Of a stretch of DNA of 64,000 nucleotides, positions 60,747 to 64,000 are shown in pieces. This stretch comes from Deltaproteobacteria bacterium. Lineage in GTDB: Bacteria > Desulfobacterota > Binatia > UBA9968 > JAJDTQ01. Below the pieces are notes generated by a model. It searched no databases. It was not told where the DNA came from and worked only from the letters and a program-made list of their open reading frames with translations. A program made the position numbers and the translations under genes. Each line of letters starts with the position of its first letter. Positions within the stretch are counted from its first letter, which is position 1. The stretch lies in NCBI GenBank assembly GCA_028818755.1, contig JAPPNF010000186.1:30415-94414 (forward strand), given 5' to 3'.

Positions 60747-61748
60747 ATGCGGGATACATTTGTTTGCGTGGCCACGCTTCAAGAGCTTCTGGTACAGTCG
60801 AGCCGCACCTTCGCGGTGGGCATCGACCTGCTTCCCGTACCCCTTCGGGAAGAAATCACCGTCGCCTACCTCCTTCTCCGCGTGTCGGACTATCTGGAGG
60901 ACAACCAGGAACTCGGGAACGACGAGAAGATCGGCCTGCTGAAGGAATGGCGGAGCGTGCTCGAGGGACGGGGTGACCGGGCTGCTCTCGCCGCACGACT
61001 CCAGGAAGCGCGCGAGGCAACACCCGACGCTCTTGTCGCGCGGCACGCCACCACCGTTCTCGACGGACTGGACAGCCTGGCGCCCGAGGCGCGCGATGTC
61101 CTCGTGAGGCGGGTTCGGGAGTCGAGCGCGGGGATGGCACGCTGGACCGAGAGGGGATCGGTCTTCCAGAACGAGGCGGATCTCGACGACTACATGCACG
61201 AGGTGGCCGGGAGGGTGGGATACCTGCTCACCGAACTCTTCTCCCTCCGCCTCCGGCTGCGGGGCGAGCGGGCGCGCATGATGGAACTCGGGCGCGAGTT
61301 CGGCCTGGCCCTGCAGACGGTCAACGTCATCAGGGGTCTGCACGAGGACCGCGATCGCGGCTGGGTGTACGTTCCGGCCGCTTTCCTGCCGGATCCCCGC
61401 ATCCGCCCCGGCGAGCTCTTCGATCCCGCCAACCGGAAGGCTGCCATGGCGGTGCTGGACCGGCTCGTGCGCAAGGCGGATCGCCATCTGGCGGCGGCCC
61501 GCGCATACATCCGCCTGATCCCCCGCCTGCATCATCGGGTGCGGCTCTTCTGTCTGCTCCCGCTGCTCTTCGCAGTTCGCACCCTGGCGATCAGTCGCGC
61601 CAACCCGAAGGTGCTGAAGCGGGAAACCAAGATGTCACGCCGCGAAGTCGAGACCATTACCCGCCGGGCGAAGGTGTGGGGCTTCTCGAACCGCTGGATC
61701 GCGTGGTACTGCAGACGGCTGGAGATCCGCGGAGCGCAGCGCCGTTGA
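60747..61748 (+). CDS. Squalene/phytoene synthase family protein with altered second DxxxD motif
   Basis: ATG 60747 (or GTG 60768) gives 333 residues. The trans-isoprenyl head-to-head synthase fold is supported by RTFAVGIDLLPVPLREEITVAYLLLRVSDYLEDN, with the first aspartate motif D48-YLE-D52, by the YMHEVAGRVGYLLTELF helix and by the second motif region GLALQTVNVIRGLHEDRDRGWVYVP. In canonical enzymes this second motif is R-D-x-x-E-D; here the leading aspartate is Gly197 (GLHED, Asp201). The enzyme may make squalene or a C30/C40 isoprenoid, but loss of this Mg2+ ligand could change or abolish activity. It lies just upstream of the tRNA cluster. Confidence 0.8.
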   Translation: MRDTFVCVATLQELLVQSSRTFAVGIDLLPVPLREEITVAYLLLRVSDYLEDNQELGNDEKIGLLKEWRSVLEGRGDRAALAARLQEAREATPDALVARHATTVLDGLDSLAPEARDVLVRRVRESSAGMARWTERGSVFQNEADLDDYMHEVAGRVGYLLTELFSLRLRLRGERARMMELGREFGLALQTVNVIRGLHEDRDRGWVYVPAAFLPDPRIRPGELFDPANRKAAMAVLDRLVRKADRHLAAARAYIRLIPRLHHRVRLFCLLPLLFAVRTLAISRANPKVLKRETKMSRREVETITRRAKVWGFSNRWIAWYCRRLEIRGAQRR

Positions 61749-61784
61749 CCCCTATTACGAGATTCCATAACTTAAAGATCTCAC

Positions 61785-61858
<74 letters not shown>

Positions 61859-61882
61859 TAATTGCGACGGAGTGCTTCCGGG

Positions 61883-61904
61883 AACGCCGCCTCAGTGCGG
61901 CGTT
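61883..61904 (+). terminator. Hairpin after tRNA-fMet, possible terminator
   Basis: AACGCCGC-CTCAGT-GCGGCGTT forms a perfect 8-bp stem with a 6-nt loop, followed by TTCT. The short T-run makes it a weak intrinsic terminator at best; it could be a processing signal between tRNA-fMet and the rest of the array. Confidence 0.45.
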
Positions 61905-62017
61905 TCTGGCGTAGCGGCCCGGGGTACCGGGACTTGGATCGGCCAGGCCGACCGGTGGTTCAAGGCGAACCCGCCGGCAGGGTCCGGTCGGTTTTTGTCG
62001 GAGCGATGTCGGGCTTC

Positions 62018-62090
62018 GGCCAGGTAGCTCAGTTGGTAGAGCACGCGACTGAAAATCGCGGTGTCGGCGGTTCGATTCCGCCCCTGGCCA
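62018..62090 (+). tRNA. tRNA-Phe (GAA)
   Basis: 73-nt cloverleaf: acceptor GGCCAGG/CCTGGCC, anticodon stem CGCGA with loop CTGAAAA, T-arm GGCGG TTCGATT CCGCC. No encoded CCA. Confidence 0.95.
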
Positions 62091-62101
62091 TCGACAGCGC
62101 T

Positions 62102-62175
62102 AGGTCCGTAGCTCAATTTGGTAGAGCACCGGTCTCCAAAACCGGCGGTTGGGGGTTCGAGTCCCTCCGGGCCTG
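62102..62175 (+). tRNA. tRNA-Trp (CCA)
   Basis: 74-nt cloverleaf: acceptor AGGTCCG/CGGGCCT, anticodon loop CTCCAAA between CCGGT and ACCGG, discriminator G as in bacterial tRNA-Trp. No encoded 3' CCA. Confidence 0.95.
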
Positions 62176-62190
62176 TAGCGACGGAGGTTC

Positions 62191-62262
62191 GCCCTCATCG
62201 TCTAACGGTTAGGACACCACTCTTTCAAGGTGGAGATCGGGGTTCGATTCCCCGTGAGGGTA
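62191..62262 (+). tRNA. tRNA-Glu (TTC)
   Basis: 72-nt cloverleaf with anticodon loop CTTTCAA and T-arm CGGGG TTCGATT CCCCG. Acceptor GCCCTCA/TGAGGGT with a G-T pair at 1:72. Confidence 0.94.
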
Positions 62263-62299
62263 TTGGGCCGGCGCGGGCTGCCGGCCGCAGTGGAAAAAT

Positions 62300-62374
62300 G
62301 GGGCTGTAGCTCAGTTTGGTTAGAGTGCCGGTCTGTCACACCGGAGGCCGCGGGTTCGAGTCCCGTCAGCCCCG
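62300..62374 (+). tRNA. tRNA-Asp (GTC)
   Basis: 75-nt cloverleaf: acceptor GGGGCTG/CAGCCCC, anticodon loop CTGTCAC, discriminator G. Confidence 0.94.
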
Positions 62375-62413
62375 CTGGTGGTTTTTTGAAAATCTGGGTC
62401 GTGGAGCGGGTTT

Positions 62414-62486
62414 GGGGCCGTAGCTCAGTTGGGAGAGCGCCTGAATGGCATTCAGGAGGTCAGGGGTTCGACTCCCCTCGGCTCCA
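62414..62486 (+). tRNA. tRNA-Ala (GGC)
   Basis: 73-nt cloverleaf: GGGGCCG acceptor with G3-T70, the G:U identity element of tRNA-Ala, and anticodon loop ATGGCAT. Confidence 0.95.
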
Positions 62487-62510
62487 TTCACCGAATCGAT
62501 GTGCCGAAAG

Positions 62511-62595
62511 GCTCGGGTGGCGGAATTGGTAGACGCGCAGGATTCAGGATCCTGTGGGGGTTAACCCCGTGAGGGTTCGAGTCCCTCCCCGAGCA
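62511..62595 (+). tRNA. tRNA-Leu (CAG)
   Basis: 85-nt class II tRNA with anticodon loop TTCAGGA, a long variable arm and A discriminator; acceptor GCTCGGG/CCCGAGC. Confidence 0.94.
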
Positions 62596-62685
62596 TTGGC
62601 CTGGCCTGGCAGTTCAGGCCGGGAACGTGGCGCGGTGGCCTCCCCGAGTGTGCGGGCGGCGGCCGTGCCGCGGACCGGTGGGGAT

Positions 62686-62769
62686 GCCCACGTGCTGGAA
62701 TTGGTAGACAGGCTGGTTTGAGGGACCAGTGTTCGAAAGGACGTACAGGTTCGAGTCCTGTCGTGGGCA
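62686..62769 (+). tRNA. tRNA-Leu (GAG)
   Basis: 84-nt class II tRNA: acceptor GCCCACG/CGTGGGC, anticodon loop TTGAGGG, long variable arm, A discriminator. Confidence 0.94.
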
Positions 62770-62796
62770 CTGCAGCGGCGAGCCTCGTCTCGCGGA

Positions 62797-62870
62797 GCGC
62801 CCGTAGCTCAATTGGATAGAGTACCTGACTACGGATCAGGGGGTTGGGGGTTCGAGTCCTCCCGGGCGTA
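62797..62870 (+). tRNA. tRNA-Arg (ACG)
   Basis: 74-nt cloverleaf with anticodon loop CTACGGA; A34 is expected to be deaminated to inosine so that one tRNA reads CGU, CGC and CGA. Confidence 0.94.
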
Positions 62871-62878
62871 TTGGTGCA

Positions 62879-62952
62879 GGGCGCGTAGCTCAGCTGGCTA
62901 GAGTGCCACGTTGACATCGTGGAGGTCACAGGTTCAAGTCCTGTCGCGCCCA
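62879..62952 (+). tRNA. tRNA-Val (GAC)
   Basis: 74-nt cloverleaf: acceptor GGGCGCG/CGCGCCC, anticodon loop TTGACAT, A discriminator. Confidence 0.94.
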
Positions 62953-62983
62953 CTGGCAGGCCGTGGGAATCCCGCGCGAGCAA

Positions 62984-63056
62984 GGGGCCGTAGCTCAGTT
63001 GGGAGAGCGCAGCGTTCGCAACGCTGAGGTCAGGGGTTCGACTCCCCTCGGCTCCA
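62984..63056 (+). tRNA. tRNA-Ala (CGC)
   Basis: 73-nt cloverleaf; body almost identical to the tRNA-Ala (GGC) at 62414, differing mainly in the anticodon stem-loop (loop TTCGCAA), so the two arose by duplication. Confidence 0.94.
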
Positions 63057-63117
63057 CTGGCGAGGCGACGACGAGGCGGGCCGTCGGGCCGTCTGCTTGC
63101 CGCCCGCCGGAAACATC

Positions 63118-63190
63118 GCCACCGTAGCTCAGCTGGTAGAGCACGTCACTCGTAATGACGGGGTCGTCGGTTCGAGTCCGACCGGTGGCT
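63118..63190 (+). tRNA. tRNA-Thr (CGT)
   Basis: 73-nt cloverleaf: acceptor GCCACCG/CGGTGGC, anticodon loop CTCGTAA, T discriminator. Confidence 0.94.
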
Positions 63191-63194
63191 CTAG

Positions 63195-63211
63195 CCTGAC
63201 GTAACGTCAGG
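63195..63211. repeat. 17-bp perfect palindrome between tRNA-Thr and tRNA-Gln
   Basis: CCTGACGT-A-ACGTCAGG has perfect 8-bp arms around one base. As RNA it can form a 6-bp hairpin with a 5-nt loop. It could be a processing hairpin or a dimeric protein-binding site. Confidence 0.6.
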
Positions 63212-63236
63212 GTTGGCCGTGAGGAAGGCGGCACAT

Positions 63237-63309
63237 AGCCCCGTGGTGTAATTGGCAACACGTCTGACTCTGGATCAGAAGAGTCCTGGTTCGATCCCAG
63301 GCGGGGCTA
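63237..63309 (+). tRNA. tRNA-Gln (CTG)
   Basis: 73-nt cloverleaf: acceptor AGCCCCG/CGGGGCT, anticodon loop CTCTGGA, A discriminator. Confidence 0.93.
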
Positions 63310-63312
63310 CTT

Positions 63313-63397
63313 GGAGGGATGGCTGAGCGGCTAAAAGCGGCGCCCTGCTAAGGCGTTGGTCCCAGTGACCACGTGGGTTCGAATCCCACTCCCTCCG
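63313..63397 (+). tRNA. tRNA-Ser (GCT)
   Basis: 85-nt class II tRNA: acceptor GGAGGGA/TCCCTCC, anticodon loop CTGCTAA, long variable arm, G discriminator; begins 3 bp after tRNA-Gln. Confidence 0.94.
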
Positions 63398-63412
63398 CTG
63401 AGCGTCAGCGAT

Positions 63413-63437
63413 CGGAGGGAATGGGGTTCGAACTCGT
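63413..63437 (-). repeat. Inverted partial copy of the tRNA-Ser (GCT) 3' end
   Basis: Starting 15 bp after tRNA-Ser (GCT), this 25-bp segment is the reverse complement of that tRNA's T-arm and acceptor 3' strand (63373-63397) with about four mismatches. It retains the TTCGAA core. Confidence 0.6.
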
Positions 63438-63562
63438 TCGAGCCGGAGGCGGTCGCGCCGCGAGGCGCGAACGCCGGAGACTACCGAGGAGCGGCCCAAG
63501 CCGCCCGCAGGTCCATCCCACTCCCCCTCAAAGTGCGGCACACTCGCTCCGACGACCCTTGG

Positions 63563-63647
63563 GGAGGCGTAGTCCTAATTGGTAAGGCACCGCACTCGAA
63601 ATGCGGCGTGCGTTGAGCACTTGGGGGTTCGAGTCCCTCCGCCTCCG
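63563..63647 (+). tRNA. tRNA-Ser (CGA)
   Basis: 85-nt class II tRNA: acceptor GGAGGCG/CGCCTCC, anticodon stem CCGCA with loop CTCGAAA, long variable arm with a GTGC/GCAC stem, short 3-bp D stem and G discriminator, as in tRNA-Ser. Confidence 0.9.
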
Positions 63648-63665
63648 CTCAACAAATCTCAACAA

Positions 63666-63739
63666 CGGGGCGTGGCTCAGTCCGGTAGAGCGCTGCGTTC
63701 GGGTCGCAGAGGTCCCCGGTTCGAATCCGGGCGCCCCGA
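63666..63739 (+). tRNA. tRNA-Pro (CGG)
   Basis: 74-nt cloverleaf: acceptor CGGGGCG/CGCCCCG, anticodon loop TTCGGGT, A discriminator. Confidence 0.94.
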
Positions 63740-63755
63740 TTTGGCCGGTATCGAA

Positions 63756-63839
63756 GGACGGGTGGCCGAGTGGCTTAAGGCGCACGACTGGAAATCGTGT
63801 GGGCATCCGCCCGCGTGGGTTCGAATCCCACCCCGTCCG
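63756..63839 (+). tRNA. tRNA-Ser (GGA)
   Basis: 84-nt class II tRNA: acceptor GGACGGG/CCCGTCC, anticodon loop CTGGAAA, long variable arm and G discriminator; last tRNA of the array. Confidence 0.94.
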
Positions 63840-63873
63840 CTCCGGTGGGGATGCGGAACTCCGCGTCACCCAC

Positions 63874-64000
63874 GCTGGCAGCCCGTGGACAAAATCCCGC
63901 CGGCATTCGAACGGCGATGCATCCGGGCTGGATCGCTTCGCTCTGCGTTGCTCCTTGGGCGAATAGCGCTGCTATTCCCCCTTCGTCGCGCCTTGCCAGC
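63874..64000. repeat. Non-coding tail with nested inverted repeats
   Basis: GCTGGCA at 63874-63880 is matched by TGCCAGC at 63994-64000, and an inner hairpin GAATAGC-GCT-GCTATTC lies at 63961-63977. No gene is seen between 63840 and the window end. The outer arms may continue past the edge; a small mobile or REP-like element is possible. Confidence 0.4.

Noticed and set aside
63563..63647. tRNA at 63563 considered as tRNA-Sec because it is a long class II tRNA near a candidate selenoprotein
   Set aside because: The anticodon is CGA, not TCA, the acceptor stem is 7 bp and the fold is a normal tRNA-Ser.
62018..63966. Short open frames across the tRNA array encoding WGSNPTPS- or DSNPRG-like peptides
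   Set aside because: These are translations of tRNA genes and their complements, a well-known artefact.

Overview
The window is GC-rich and very gene-dense. Genes overlap by 4 bp at ATGA, GTGA or TTGA junctions, many products are secreted lipoproteins, and none of the tRNA genes encodes its 3' CCA. The content points to a Gram-negative, aerobic or facultative heterotroph, most likely a member of the Gemmatimonadota: a SusC/SusD-type outer-membrane pair, 6-bladed beta-propeller lipoproteins, several secreted amidohydrolases, ECF sigma/anti-sigma pairs, a Suf operon with a Rieske protein, and a PolX-like PHP protein. That placement is inference; no rRNA is present to test it.

Layout. 1-5.9 kb: 3' end of a SusC/TonB receptor, a SusD-like lipoprotein and two tandem secreted amidohydrolases. 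5.9-12.1 kb: FabH-like ketoacyl-ACP synthase, CocE-type hydrolase, exported alanine-racemase-like protein, beta-propeller lipoprotein and SnoaL-like lipoprotein. 12.3-17.8 kb: class IV aminotransferase, ECF sigma factor, membrane anti-sigma candidate and a secreted protein with seventeen 18-residue repeats followed by HEAT repeats. 17.9-24.3 kb: beta-propeller lipoprotein, an OsmC gene interrupted by an in-frame TGA, diaminopropionate ammonia-lyase, MsrA, a voltage-gated-type K+ channel, a LiaF-like protein, DoxX and bacilliredoxin. 24.3-29.6 kb: a three-subunit molybdenum hydroxylase of the 4-hydroxybenzoyl-CoA reductase type, whose large subunit is fused in frame to a DUF1460 lipoprotein-like module. 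29.6-38.9 kb: thiolase, zinc dehydrogenase, ADP-forming acyl-CoA synthetase, enoyl-CoA hydratase, D-aminoacylase-like hydrolase and two secreted lipoproteins. 39-44.2 kb: sufC-sufB-sufD-Rieske-sufS. 44.3-50.8 kb: TPR protein, second ECF sigma/anti-sigma set with a YbjQ protein, DUF4328 protein, orphan adenine methyltransferase and a third amidohydrolase. 50.9-61.7 kb: LigA, PolX-like PHP protein, Na+/Ca2+ exchanger, class III aminotransferase, RND transporter, pterin carbinolamine dehydratase and a squalene/phytoene synthase homologue. 61.8-63.8 kb: seventeen tRNA genes.

Functionally the window mixes import and breakdown of peptide or amide substrates (SusCD, amidohydrolases, CocE hydrolase, deacylase, ammonia-lyase), acyl-CoA catabolism (Hcr-like enzyme, thiolase, hydratase, acyl-CoA synthetase), redox and Fe-S maintenance (Suf, MsrA, OsmC, bacilliredoxin, DoxX) and core information processing (LigA, tRNAs).

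The strongest unusual signal is the OsmC gene at 19182-19649. Its in-frame TGA replaces the redox-active cysteine and is followed at the right distance by a perfect hairpin with G residues in the loop, so it is a candidate selenoprotein. Other notable points are a molybdoenzyme/amidase fusion, a PolX homologue lacking two of three catalytic aspartates, an alanine-racemase-like protein without the catalytic tyrosine, and paralogous amidohydrolases with NxH in place of the HxH metal motif. Most start codons were chosen from Shine-Dalgarno spacing, signal peptides and overlaps and are inferences.
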